Origin: Tillandsia leiboldiana
Taxonomy: Eukaryota; Streptophyta; Magnoliopsida; Poales; Bromeliaceae
NCBI GenBank assembly: GCA_029204045.2
Contig: CM055061.1
Location: 48,136,977-48,200,976, forward strand
DNA length: 64,000 nt
Reading direction: 5' to 3'
A model generated the notes under the pieces. That model was not told where the DNA came from. It worked only from the letters and a program-made list of their open reading frames with translations, and made no database searches. Positions 46,701 through 60,100 of this stretch are shown here, piece after piece (positions within the stretch are counted from its first letter, which is position 1; every line of letters begins with the position of its first letter). Position numbers and translations under genes: made by a program.

Positions 46701-47929
46701 CCACAATGTCAGGAAGTCAATGGTAGGGTCTAAGAGCCATCTAAGAACAAAAACTTCCAACAACTTACCTTGCCGGAGAAGAGGAAGAAGGAGAACCCAC
46801 CCCCGCGGCGGCGCACGGCGGAGGCCGGCGTCGGTTCACCCCGGCTCGGTTGAGGCTTCACAGAGGAACACTCAGTTGATATTTGGATCCTCAATTCTCC
46901 CTCTTGATGCATCCCACACCAATAAACGAGGAATATGCTCTCTATTCTTTGCGTTCTTGGGTTGCTCCGGCGACGGGGACGGCGGTGGTGGCGCCGACGC
47001 GACGCTTGGGAGAGGTGGAGGAAGGGCGTCGGTTCCAGAGAGGAGGTGAGGGGGTGGCTCGGGTTCGAGGAGATGCCCTAGGGTTGTATGCATGCGTGTA
47101 TTAATAAGCATAATGTAACATTTGCATCAAACCCCCTCCATCACTTGATAGTAACAGTTCAGTCCCTCACAGGAGGTTCCTCTCACACCAAAGTCCCTCT
47201 CCAAGGAGTTGCACGGTTTTGGAGGCACAAAACTATAGGGTTTTCGCGCAATTTATCGCGTTTTCTACCTATTATTACGCTTTTCGAGGCGTTTAGTTCT
47301 ATCGTCGAAACGAAAAATGGACTTTGCTACGACGTCCGGCCGACGAACCTATCAGGTAGCGATTTTGGTTCACTAAAATTTTGCTCTCTAATTTTTAAAT
47401 TCCATCTTATACTGTACCGAAACACAGTTATCGGTGTTTCGAGGCTCTAGGGCGTCAAACAGAAATTTCGTCAGTGCCATTGCGTCCAGAACGATGAAAA
47501 CGTTCGAAATGACTACCTGGATCACTATATTCGGATTCGAACAGTGAATAGTCAACGTTGTAAGTCGGGGGTCCGAAAATCAGGGTTACTGTTCATATAC
47601 AGTAACTCACTTAAGTGCACTGTGCATAGAGCACTGTTACATTGGTCGGGCTATTTCGCCCGCTTCTTCGCTGATTTCTGAAAAAATCGACCCGTCAGAT
47701 CGAAAAAGTGTGAATATGAATCTCACTCAGTTCGACGAGACGATCGCAACGATCAATCGGATTTCCAAGATCATGTCTGGATTGGAAAATAGCCTTTTTG
47801 CCTCGTAAATTGTGCAACTTGCACACTGGCGATTGACAATTAGGTTAACAGGGGTCTTCTGAATTTAAAACCCGCTCAAAAATTCGCTTTTAGTCTATTT
47901 ATTAAAATGAGATATTTCGAGTTTCTACA
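43717..47929 (-). mobile_element. F LTR 2 (5' LTR in sense)
   Basis: Near-identical to LTR 1. Distinguishing bases are T at 44421, T at 44647 and T at 47325. From about 45370 onward it shows many one-base indels relative to all other copies, which I attribute to poor sequence near a contig end. Confidence 0.88.
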
Positions 47930-48110
47930 CTATCTATGGAGGATTTAGAGAAGCAAACTTGCTCCTCTTGACCAGAAAAATTTCGCCTCGAAACTTTCGA
48001 AGGGGTATTCAAAGTAAAACTCATCCTTTGTAAAGTCATAAGAAAGGCAAAGGCTTCTTCTAACTTAAATCAAGAAACAAAGAGATTTTTTCAAAGGATA
48101 AGAAAAGCTC
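47930..48110 (+). pseudogene. fragment of element D gag after F, ending at the gap
   Basis: It resumes the gag frame at CTATCTATGGAGGATTT and continues 180 bp with several indels before the Ns. The same stretch is cleaner at 61349-61524. Confidence 0.85.
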
Positions 48111-48210
48111 NNNNNNNNNNNNNNNNNNNNNNNNNNNNNNNNNNNNNNNNNNNNNNNNNNNNNNNNNNNNNNNNNNNNNNNNNNNNNNNNNNNNNNNNNN
48201 NNNNNNNNNN
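48111..48210. other. assembly gap, 100 Ns
   Basis: Exactly 100 Ns, the conventional placeholder for a scaffold gap of unknown size. The flanking sequences overlap each other by 13.3 kb. Confidence 0.98.
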
Positions 48211-49925
48211 TTTCATGCAATAACAAATAGTTAAGCGGAAATGAAAGCATACAAAGAGTGAACCATAAATTAAATTTATTACACTTTATACATTTCTGAA
48301 CTTGCAATTAAAATTATTACAATTATTTTACATCATTTCCTCACCATACAAGGTTCACTCAAGAAATATATAAAAAGGGGTACCTCTGCTAGACCCTCTA
48401 GGTCTTATGCTGCTGGGCCCTTGCCCCTGTCGCATGCCTCGGACTGACTGCATCTGAACCTGGAAAAAATGTCACCCGAGGGTGTGAGAACTACTTAAAG
48501 TTCCCAGTGGGTTCAACCACCAGAGAAAACGTGTCCTACACCACTTGGTCCAATGGAAGCACTAATAATAGAAGCTAGGAAACTATAATCCTCAATATCA
48601 AAATGCTGCTATGAATATAACGGTCACTACACATCTGTGTATAATCATCATCCATCACTACTCTGTCCAGCCATACCAGCTACTCTGCACAACTCGGCCA
48701 CTATGCCGCTGTATACAGGGTTAAACTAGCCCGGCCACCTTGGCCACTCTATTTTCTCTTATTCTTTACATTCTGGTGCTTTAGTTCAAGTTAACCCTCA
48801 TAATTCTTATCCAACGGGCCCCAACCGGTAGTCATGCTACCACAAGATAAGAGTTCTAAATGGTTGCCGATAACACCGCAAGTGTTACCCGTCCTACGGG
48901 AGAAACGTGCCAGACGGGTCACTCTGCCCGGGAGAGGGACACTGCCCATACTCCAACAAGGGCTACGATTCACCCCCGAAGGTACGCCCGTTTTATCTTT
49001 ATCTTTTCTTTCTTTTCTTTTGCCTTTAGCTCTTTACCTTGCCTTTCCTTTGGGAAGCTGAGTCTTGCTCACACACTTCCCCCGGGAGTGAAATATGCTC
49101 AACCCTCCCGTTGGCAACTTGGCTTTAATTCTTTAATTCACTTGGGAGTGGCATATGCTCAACCCTCCCATTAGTCATTTAGACTTTTCTTTTACAGCTT
49201 ACATTTACGGGTCCGAGGGTTCGAAAAGACGGATGCCTACAACCCCAATCAAACAAAAACAGGTTGTAGCACCGCCTCCCGAGTGCTCGGCCCAATGTAT
49301 TTTTTTCTTTTTACCTTTCTTTAACCATTCCCTTTCTTTAAACATTCTCTTTACACTTAAGTTCAGATGATTTAAAGCACCTTGGCACTCATCTACCCGG
49401 GAGTGACATATGCTCAACCCTCCCGTTAGCATTTATGCATCAATGCTTCTCTTTCACTTTTCTCTTTTAGCCTTTCGAAAGTATCTCGTCCGACGGGTCA
49501 CTGCCCAGGGAGTCCTACTCACTTGACGAGTCTTAATTTCGAAGGCGGTCCATTTATGTTCGTTTCTATTCTCCTTCTCTTGAGCATTGTGCTTGTCTTG
49601 CTTATTAAACCACTTTTAGCTTTCTCTTAAGCAATTTGCTTGTCTTGCTTATTATCACTTTTAGCTTTCTCTTAAGCTTCATCTCTCTATCCTAAGTTCT
49701 TTACTCTAGGATAATTTGGTGTCTCTAACACCAATTTAGGTTTGAACCTCATGTTCATTTACATTTACACTTATTTTGCCACTTGGCAATTTCTTCATTC
49801 CCTAGCCCCCCTTTAAAACTTTTTTTTACTTGTTCTCAATTTCACAACCCTATGTTTCAATTACCCTTCAAGTTACACTATGTCACACGGACACTAGTCA
49901 CTTTCAATTTTATCTAACTTAGAGT
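48211..49925 (-). mobile_element. LTR E, second copy (noisy)
   Basis: Matches 34759-36484 with frequent indels. Confidence 0.85.
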
Positions 49926-51231
49926 TGTTAAGGAATTTGGTTTGGGCGTATTTCGTGAAAGTGGTTAAGTCTTGAAGATTGAAGATGAAGAAATTTGAAT
50001 CATAACCTCAATCTCAAGTAAGAAGAATTCAAAAGGATTAGGTACGTTTATAAATAATTTTGGGTGATCCGAATACTTCTTATAGTGTAGAAACACTTGG
50101 ATGGATTTTTAATCGCATAAAAATAAAAAACTGGACATGTTATGTTCAGGATCCGGAACAGGCAACTACAGTCCAGACCCCGAACATATGGTAGTTCATG
50201 CGCAAATCCAGTCCGGAACACATCTGTTCAGTCCGGACCCCGAACGTGGATTTGCAGAAACTGCAATGAATAGTCCGGAGCGTGGATCTTAAGTCAAGAC
50301 CCCCGAACGTATGTTTTTTTGGAAATAGTCTGTCTTGCTACGACAGTCTGGACACACATATTCCAGTCGGACCGTCGTCCTGAAAAATTCCAGATAAGGT
50401 TAGTTTTTTATTCTTATCCTCTTCCAATGGTTTCTGACCTATAAATAAACCCTACGATTCATTTTTTAGGGTAATCCAATAGAATCCAAAAATAAGTTTT
50501 ATCTCTGGGAAATGAACGAGAAAAATTACGGAGATAAAAACTTATTATCCACATATAGAGAAGAAAGGAAATAACTAGATTTAATTCTGTGTTTCTTCAT
50601 GTATATTAATTAATTTGATTCTAGGTTTTCATACTCAGATTTTGAGTAGAATCAAATTAATGAATACTTAGATGGTATTTCCGATCTATCTTTGATCTAA
50701 GTATTCGGCGGATCATCACCACCCAAAAACAACGATTTCCCCAAATCGGCGCGTGGACTCGCGTGGCCTTGTGGATTCAAGGTGCTACTACCGCTCTCTG
50801 GATTCGGAGCGAGGTACGTTCGTGGATTCGAGACGTGCTACTGGGTAAAGACCGTGGATTCGGTCAGACGCCGTGGACTCGACGTTGGACGCCGTGGATT
50901 CGGCGTTGGACGCAAATCGTGGATTCGAGGCGCGTTGCGGAGCGAGCGGAGAAGATCAACTAGGAGCGTATGGATGAAAAGTTGAGTCGTTTGTGAGTGC
51001 GTTATATCACCTTTGTACGTGTTATAATTCTAGTGGATTTCACCGTGTTATCGGTCCCCATATTTTTTTACTCCTGTTTTGGAGTTTTCCACGTAAAAAT
51101 CTTGCGTGTTATTTTTCATTTCCGCATTGGGTTTATTACGCAAAGAGTTTTGAGTGTTTATTGTTACACCTATTCACCCCCTCTAGGTGTTGTTTTTCCC
51201 TATTTAGATCCATATTATACATAACCCATCA
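49926..51231 (+). mobile_element. D 5' LTR, second copy
   Basis: Matches 36485-37794 with indels; the primer-binding site follows at 51233-51244. Confidence 0.85.
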
Positions 51232-51263
51232 ATGGTATCAGAGCGGGAATAGGGTTGTAAACA

Positions 51264-52001
51264 ATGTTGAAGGTGGAAACATCAACAGACCCCCGTTCTT
51301 CGATGGAACAAACTATGCCTACTGGAAAGTACGGATGAAAGCATTTTTAATTTTCATCGACGAACGGTGTGGCAATCAATCGAGTTAGGATGGTCAAATC
51401 CAACTGAAATTATTGCTGATGTTCGCACCATCAAACCTAGGTCGAAATAGACCAAGGAAGAGATTGACTCATCTTCTTACAATGGCAAAGGAATTAATGC
51501 CTTATTTAATGCTTTGTCTCAAACTGAGTTCTCTCGCGTCTCGGCATGTGAGACTGCGAAAGAAATCTGGGCTGTTCTACAAGTTACACATGAGGGACTA
51601 ACCTTGTGAAGATTCAAAAACTGCAAATGCTTACGAGCAAGTTTGACTCTATTTTCATGGCAGAAAATAAATCGTTCACAGAATACTATACACGATTGCA
51701 AACATCGTGAATTCATGTGCTAACTTGGGAGAGAAAATTCCAGAATTTAAATTGTAAGAAAGATTTTAAGGACTCTTCCCGAAAGATTTCGTTCCAAGGT
51801 TACGGCCATTGAAACAATTAAACACCCGGACGAAATCCGTGTAGAATAATTAGTTGGTTCATTACAAACTTATGAAATGACATTTCCTGCTAACTATTCT
51901 TCTGGAAAGGCATCATCTTCTAAGTCTTCAGGTTTTGCGTTGAAAACAACAAAAGAAGAAGACGCGGATTCATCCTCCTCAGACGACGACGAGAACCTAT
52001 C
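51264..52001 (+). pseudogene. D gag N-terminal part, second copy
   Basis: Matches 37828-38570, including the same two in-frame stops (TAG near 51448, TAA near 51847). An extra one-base loss immediately after the ATG and others downstream are likely sequencing errors. It ends at CTATC (51997-52001) where F enters. Confidence 0.85.
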
Positions 52002-55000
52002 TGTCACGCCCCGAGTTTAAAAATCAGGTCTGAAATTTTTTTTTTTTTGAATACATCAGAGTTTGCAAAACGGGCGTAACAGACCGCCACACATATAGGA
52101 AATCCCCTATCCACAGGGATAGGGTCTCTCCTATACATGCACGGCTAGGCAAATCCAATCATCAATCAGAGATCAATCAACATCTAAACTAAACAATGAC
52201 TAGTCAACAGGAATAATCCAAATAATCGAGAAGCTGAAATAACATAAATCAGAGTCAACCACAATCATCAGGGGGACAGCTCTATCGTGACAGCCTCACT
52301 GGATCGTCCCGACACCCCTCTACTCGAACGACCTGAAAACAGTCACCCGAGGGTGTGAGACACACGGAGTGTATCCCAGTGGGCACGACGAGCCGAGAGA
52401 ATAGCTAATCGTACCTACTGGTACAAATAATCTGCGGATAGTAAAGATCATAGGGTAAAGCGAACAATAAAGCAGATCTACTGATAATCAACAGAATCCA
52501 CAGATAAGCTAACTAGGCAGGTAATCAATCATAAGGAACTTGCAGATAAGTAATACTGAAATCGAAATATCGGCTATGCATCAACAAAGAATACAAGTAC
52601 TAACCGGTGCCACTGTTGGTCACGGGGACCTCAGGCGAAGATATCTATGCAGAGCCAATCATAATCATCCTGGAGTCCACCTAGCAGAACTGAACCGCAA
52701 ACCCCGTACCATTGATATAGCCAAGAGGATCCTCGTACCAAAAAGGTACAGCCGAGAGTTTTCCTCATATCGGTACAACCAAGGGCTCCCCCGTACCCAG
52801 TGATACAACAAGAGGGGAGAGCTCACGGGTCAAGCAGACCCTTTACCGGTAAAGAACGCAATGTGGGGATCAATCCCACAGCGTACGCGAACGAACAGCA
52901 GTTGTACAATCATCACAATGCAAAAATGCTAAGTCTCACGGTCCACAGACCGGGTAATCGGCAAAAAAATGCCGGAAATCCCCACAGGGATGCAGGATGT
53001 CTAAATATCAATCATATATCAGGCAGTCTGTATATCATCATATATCATGAAATCTGGAATACAAGAAATATGTATCTCTGAATAAAAGCAAATCTATGCA
53101 ATGATCGAGCCAACATGATATATGTGTCCAATAGGAGCTAATGAACTATCATCTAACTAATGACCAATCAAGCAGGTATATGTGATATGTCTAAGGAGAT
53201 CATGGTCATCAGGCAAAATCATAAACCATCAGGGATAATCAAGACATGCAAAATCATCAGGGCTAATCCACAAAACAGGTGTCCGACTGGACTAAAGCAA
53301 ACAGAGGGCCGAAAAGATAAAGGCCCGGACCGAAGATAACCCACCTGAATGTAGGCCGATCCAACGACTCAACAGAAGCTCATGGGCCGGAGTCAGACTG
53401 CAAGGACCTGAATCACGAATGCTAATCAGGGACGGATAACAACATCTATAAACTGTTCCTTTACATCGAAGTACGGGAACTCGCGGCCGAAAGCCGTTAA
53501 ACCGGCGATTTTGCCGATTTACGATTCGATATCCGTTTTCCGCTCAACGAAAGTCTATGGTCCTCTAACGAAAGCTTAGAGGGTGCGTACACACTGTCCA
53601 AAGACAGCCAGCATGTTACATTGCAACTTAATCCATTATTTACCTTTAAATCGCATAATACACCAATTTGAACACTGTTTTGACCCGTTCTTCCAAACCA
53701 GAAATCCAAAGACAGCGCCGCAAGTTCAGCGTGTCCGTTACGACAAGACGAAGCTCGTGCTCACCATTTGGGGAGCAGCACGAGATCCGAGGAAAACTTC
53801 GGGCCATGATTTTCCTCTCTACCATAGCCAAATAGCAATTTTTGTTTCTCCGGCTCATCAAAACCAAAATCTAACACGAGCATCGCGTCCAGTGACCCCA
53901 AATTAGTCAAGAGCACACTGTCGCGGCCTTCGCAACAGACCCATACCCTACTACGGCAACTATTCTCTTAACACATTAGTTTTTAATACAACTTTAAATC
54001 CATTCATCAAAAATCGAAAAGGTTATATATCAAGTGCCTCTGGACAGTGCCAGGACACTGGGCTCACCTTATTTTTAGTCCAAAACTGATGGATCAACCA
54101 GATCCAAGTCCCTTGCTCTCTAACACTTTGATAATTGCACACACACACATCCACTCAGACCCATTTGATCTGAACGTGAGCACTGAGCTCAGGGAATGGA
54201 TTTAAAACAACTTTCATATTTAGATCGAAGTCTAATTACCAACTTTTCTTCTTTGAAACATTTCATCGAACACCTTGTGGGCGCAAAATCAACAAGCAAC
54301 CAAGCTTTTTGCCGGCTTGTTCACTGCACAGGGGCAACCTGGGGACTTCCAACTTGTATGTCAAGCAAGCATACAAGGTTTAAGCTTACCTGGGTAACTT
54401 TCCGGCGGCGCGGAGCGGCGACGATCGCCGACGACGAAGCTTGGTGAGCTTCGGACATAACATGGTGCAACCACAAAGAGTAAAAACCCGACGTCAAAAA
54501 CTTCATGCAACCTGCATGAATGACTTATAAACGATAAAAGGAACCTACCTGGGTCGCTTTCCCCATCGCGCGAAGTCCCGGCTGACCGCCGGCGGCGGAG
54601 CTCGGCCAAGCTCGAGAGAGCTCTAATGGCGGATTTTGATCCGGTGCACGAGAGGTCCTCCAACTTGGACCATAATGCTTCTCTTGGTGCTACGGTGCTT
54701 GCCGAGGTGGTGGCCGGCGGCACGGGTGAGCTGCGGCGCCGGACGGCGACGCTCGGCCGAAGCATCAAAATGCCCGGTTCTAGGGCAAGCCCGTGCGACT
54801 CGGATCCTTATCGGATCAGCCTGAAACTTCATGGAGTCCTTGCTGTCATCGGGAGGAAGAGGTTCAACGGTTCCGATCATGATTTCAATGGTCGAAAAGT
54901 CCCCCAACCGAACCTCGTTTTTCCGGCGATAGGAAGCTCCCGCCGGCCACCCAGGACACGGCGGCGGCTCGGACTACAAGAGGATGATCCCCACAATGTC

Positions 55001-56219
55001 AGGAAGTCAATGGTAGGGTCTAAGAGCCATCTAAGAACAAAAACTTCCAACAACTTACCTTGCCGGAGAAGAGGAAGAAGGAGACCCCACCCCCGCGGCG
55101 GCGCACGGCGGAGGCCGGCGTCGGTTCACCCCGGCTCGGTTGAGGCTTCACAGAGGAACACTCAGTTGATATTTGGATCCTCAATTCTCCCTCTTGATGC
55201 ATCCCACACCAATAAACCGAGAATATGCTCTCTATTCTTTGCGTTCTTGGGTTGCTCCGGCGACGGGGACGGCGGTGGCGCCGACGCGACGCTTGGGAGA
55301 GGTGGAGGAAGGGCGTCGGTTCCAGAGAGGAGGTGAGGGGGTGGCTCGGGTTCGAGGAGATGCCCTAGGGTTGTATGCATGCGTGTATTAATAAGCATAA
55401 TGTAACATTTGCATCAAACCCCCTCCATCACTTGATAGTAACAGTTCAGTCCCTCACAGGAGGTTCCTCTCACACCAAAGTCCCTCTCCAAGGAGTTGCA
55501 CGGTTTTGGAGGCACAAAACTATAGGGTTTTCGCGCAATTTATCGCGTTTTCTACCGTATTTTACGCTTTTCGAGGCGTTCTAGTCGTCGAAACGAAAAA
55601 TGGACTTCGCTACGACGTCCGGCTCGACGAAACCTATCAGGTAGCGATTTTGGTTCACTAAAATTTTGCTCTCTAATTTTTAATTCCATCTTATACTGTA
55701 CCGAAACATAGTTATCGCGTGTTTCGAGGCTCTAGGGCCGTCAAACAGAATTTCGTCAGTGCCATTGCGTCCAGAACGATGGAAACCGTTCGAAATGACT
55801 ACCTGGATCACTATATTCGGATTCCGAACAGTGAATTAGTCACGTTGTATTCGTCGGGGTCCCGAAAATCAGGGTTACTGTTCATATACAGTAACTCACT
55901 TAAGTGCACTGTGCATAGAGCACTGTTACATTGGTCGCGGCTATTTCGCCCGCTTCTTCGCTGATTTCTGAAAAATCCGACCGTCAGATCGAAAAGTGCT
56001 GAATATGAATCTCACTCAGTTCGACGAGACGATCGCAACGATCAATTCGGATTTCCAAGATCATGTCTGGATTGGAAAATAGCCTTTTTGCCTCGTAAAT
56101 TGTGCAACTTGCACACTGGCGATTGACCATTTAGGTTAACAGGGGTCTTCTGAATTTAAAACCCGCTCAAAATTCGCTTTTAGTCTATTTATTAAAATGA
56201 GATATTTCGAGTTTCTACA
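52002..56219 (-). mobile_element. F LTR 1, second copy
   Basis: Carries the LTR 1 bases C (52703), G (52928) and C (55608), which identifies it as a copy of 38571-42798 and not an independent LTR. Confidence 0.88.
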
Positions 56220-57122
56220 TCACTTACAACTTAAAAGAAGTTTCGTCCCCCGAAACTTACAACTTAAAAAAAAGTTTTGTTCTCGAAGCTTAAGGTTAAC
56301 TAAACCACTATTAAGCCTCTAACAGGTTCGCAGTAGTGACAATCAGTCACAAAATATCAGCAACTCTCAGGCTACTCTTTTAGACCCAATCTGGTACTCC
56401 CCATTACTGGGCAGAGTATTTCCTCAGTTCTTTGACAGTACGTTGTCGGCCGCCAACGTGCTTACCAAAAGAGAAGCGAAATACCATATATCTGTCGCCA
56501 ACAACTAGTTGGGGACACAACTCACATCTGAAGGTACGTCACATACCTCCCATCACAGTCTCTATGTCGATGACATAACATCTACCGAGGGTCACTACCA
56601 TCTCGTGGTCATGAATGTCACCCTGACAACTCACGAGAATCTGGAACTACATTCCAACATTCACTGACACCACACTAGAATTGTCGCATAGGTCAAAATT
56701 TTAATCCTACACAAACCAGGATTACCAACGGGCACGTAGGCCACTGAACTATAACACGGAAACATTGAAGGATCAACAAGTTGATCAATCTCTGGCAAAC
56801 TGTAAGGCTGGTGCAATACAAGCAGTCTTCTGCTGCTGTGCCATCAGCTAGACGATTACGACAAGAACGGTGGTCTAATTTTTAACCACTGTAACTAATC
56901 CGAGCCCTTTGGCTCCACTGAAACATCAAGCCCACGGCCGAAACCATGACCGCGGCTAACCCTTTACTAACAACGATCCCAAAAATGCGAACACGAAACA
57001 CACCTGAGCTCTAATCCATTTTGCCAAAACCCTGCGCTCTCTCGTGAACACAAGTCATCCTAGGGTTCGTTCCTAGCCAAACCTAGGCATCGTATTCCTA
57101 TTGCTCTGATACCAATCTAATC
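56220..57122 (-). other. F internal region, second copy
   Basis: Matches 42799-43716 with small deletions; non-coding. Confidence 0.8.
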
Positions 57123-60100
57123 TGTCACGCCCCGAGTTTAAAAATCAGGTCTGAAATTTTTTTTTTTTTTGAATACATCAGAGTTTGCAAAACGGGCGTA
57201 ACAGACCGCCACACATATAGGAAATCCCCTATCCACAGGGATAGGGTCTCTCCTATACATGCACGGCTAGGCAAATCCAATCATCAATCAGAGATCAATC
57301 AACATCTAAACTAAACAATGACTAGTCAACAGGAATAATCCAAATAATCGAGAAGCTGAAATAACATAAATCAGAGTCAACCACAATCATCAGGGGGACA
57401 GCTCTATCGTGACAGCCTCACTGGATCGTCCCGACACCCCTCTACTCGAACGACCTGAAAAACAGTCACCCGAGGGTGTGAGACACACCGGAGTGTATCC
57501 CAGTGGGCACGACGAGCCGAGAAATAGCTAATCGTACCTACTGGGTACAATAATCTGCGGATAGTAAAGATCATAGGGTAAAGCTGAACAATAAAGCAGA
57601 TCTACTGATAATCAACAGAATCCACAGATAAGCTAACTAGGCAGGTAATCAATCATAAGGAACTGCAGATAAGTAATACTGAAAATCGAAATATCGGCTA
57701 TGCATCAACAAAGAATAACAAGTACTAACCGGTGCCACTGTTGGTCACGGGGACCTCAGGCGAAGATATCTATGCAGAGCCAATCATAATCATCCTGGAT
57801 TCCACCTAGCAGAACTGAACCGCAAACTCCGTACCATTGATATAGCCAAGAGGATCCTCGTACCAAAAAGGTACAGCCGAGAGTTTTCCTCATATCGGTA
57901 CAACCAAGGGGCTCCCCGTACCCAGTGATACAACAAGAGGGGCGAGCTCACGGGTCAAGCAGACCCTTTACCGGTAAAGAACGCAATGTGGGGGATCAAT
58001 CCCACAGCGTACGCGAACGAACAGCAGGTGTACAATCATCACAATGCAAAATTCTAAGTCTCACGGTCCACAGACCGGGTAATCGGCAAAAATGCCGGAA
58101 ATCCCCACAGGGATGCAGATGTCTAAATATCAATCATATATCAGGCAGTCTGTATATCAATCATATATCATGAAATCTGGAATACAAGAAATATGTATCT
58201 CTGAATAAAAGCAAATCTATGCAATGATCGAGCCAACATGATATATGTGTCCAATAGGAGCTAATGAACTATCATCTAACTAATGACCAATCAAGCAGGT
58301 ATATGTGATATGTCTAAGGAGATCATGGTCTATCAGGCAAAATCATAAACCATCAGGGATAATCAAGAACATGCAAAATCATCAGGGCTAATCCAAAAAC
58401 AGGTGTCCGACTGGACTAAAGCAAACAGAGGGCCGAAAAGATAAAGCCCGGACCGAAGATAACCCACCTGAATGTAGGCCGATCCAACGACTCCAACAGA
58501 AGGCTCATGGGCCGGAGTCAGACTGCAAGGACCTGAATCACGAATGCTAATCAGGGACGGATAACAACATCTATAAACTGTTCCTTTACATCGAAGTACG
58601 CGGAACTCGCGCCGAAAGCCGTTAAACCGGCGATTTTGCCGATTTACGATTCGATATCCGTTTTCCGCTCAACGAAAGTCTATGGTCCTCTAACGAAAAG
58701 CTTAGAGGGTGCGTACACACTGTCCAAAGACAGCCAGCATGTTACATTTGCAACTTAATCCATTATTTACCTTTAAATCGCATAATTACACCAATTTGAA
58801 CACTGTTTTGACCCGTTCTTCCAAACCAGAAATCCAAAGACAGCGCCGCAAGTTTCAGCGTGTCCGTTACGACAAGACGAAGCTCGTGCTCACCATTTGG
58901 GAGCAGCACGAGATCCGAGGAAAACTTCGGGCCATGATTTTCCTCTCTACCATAGCCAAATAGCATTTTTGTTTCTCCGGCTCATCAAAACCAAAATCTA
59001 ACACGAGCATCGCGTCCAGTGACCCCAAATTAGTCAAGAGCACACTGTCGCGGCTTCGCAAACAGACCCATACCCTACTACGGGCAACTATTCTCTTAAC
59101 ACTTAGTTTTTAATACAACTTTAAATCCATTCATCAAAAATTGAAAAGTTATATATCAAAGTGCCTCTGGACAGTGCCAGGACACTGGGGCTCACCTTAT
59201 TTTTAGTCCAAAACTGATGGATCAACCAGATCCAAGTCCCTTGCTCTCTAACACTTTGATAATGCACAACACACACATCCACTCAGACCCAATTTGATCT
59301 GAAGTGAGCACTGAGCTCAGGGAATGATTTAAAACAACTTTCATATTTAGATCGAAGTCTAATTACCAACTTTTCTTCTTTGAAACATTTCATCGAACAC
59401 CTTGTGGGCGCAAAAATCAACAAGCAACCAAGCTTTTTGCCCGGCTTGTTCACTGCACAGGGGCAACCTGGGGACTTCCAACTTGTATGTAAAGCAAGCA
59501 TACAAGGTTTAAAGCTTACCTGGGTAACTTTCCGGCGGCGCGGAGCGGCGACGATCGCCGACGACGAAGCTTGGTGAGCTCGGACAATAACATGGTGCAA
59601 CCACAAAGAGTAAAAACCCGACGTCAAAAACTTCATGCAACTGCATGAATGACTTATAAACGATAAAAGGAACCTACCTGGGTCGCTTTCCCATCGCGCG
59701 AAGTCCCGGCGACCGCCGGCGGCGGAGCTCGGCCAAGCTCGAGAGAGCTCTAATGGCGGATTTTGATCCGGTGCACGAGAGGTCCTCCAACTTGGACCAT
59801 AATGCTTCTCTTGGTGCTACGGTGCTTGCCGAGGTGGTGGCCGGCGGCACGGGTGAGCTGCGGCGCCGGACGGCGACGCTCGGCCGAAGCATCAAAATGC
59901 CCGGTTCTAGGGCAAGCCCGTGCGACTCGGATCCTTATCGGATCAGCCTGAAACTTCATGGAGTCCTTGCTGTCATCGGGAGGAAGAGGTTCAACGGTTC
60001 CGATCATGATTTCAATGGTCGAAAAGTCCCCCAACCGAACCTCGTTTTTCCGGCGATAGGAAGCTCCCGCCGGCCACCCAGGACACGGCGGCGGCTCGGA

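Larger units (their letters stand above)
38571..47929 (-). mobile_element. element F, non-autonomous gypsy derivative with 4.2-kb LTRs
   Basis: A complete insertion with two LTRs (38571-42798 and 43717-47929) and only 918 bp between them, flanked by CTATC. In the minus sense the internal part begins GATTAGAT then the tRNA-Met PBS, and ends with TTTCGGGGACGAAAAC shortly before the 3' LTR. That last word is where autonomous gypsy elements end their integrase frame. No coding domain lies between. This is a LARD-like deletion derivative needing proteins in trans. The two LTRs are nearly identical, so it moved recently. Confidence 0.9.

Noticed and set aside
54626..55336. 236-codon plus-strand open frame in the F LTR, with relatives at 41210, 46417 and 59753
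   Set aside because: It is antisense to the element, broken in other copies of the same LTR, rich in Arg/Pro/Gly from GC composition, and shows no known domain. LTR G keeps only the opening ATGGCGGA.
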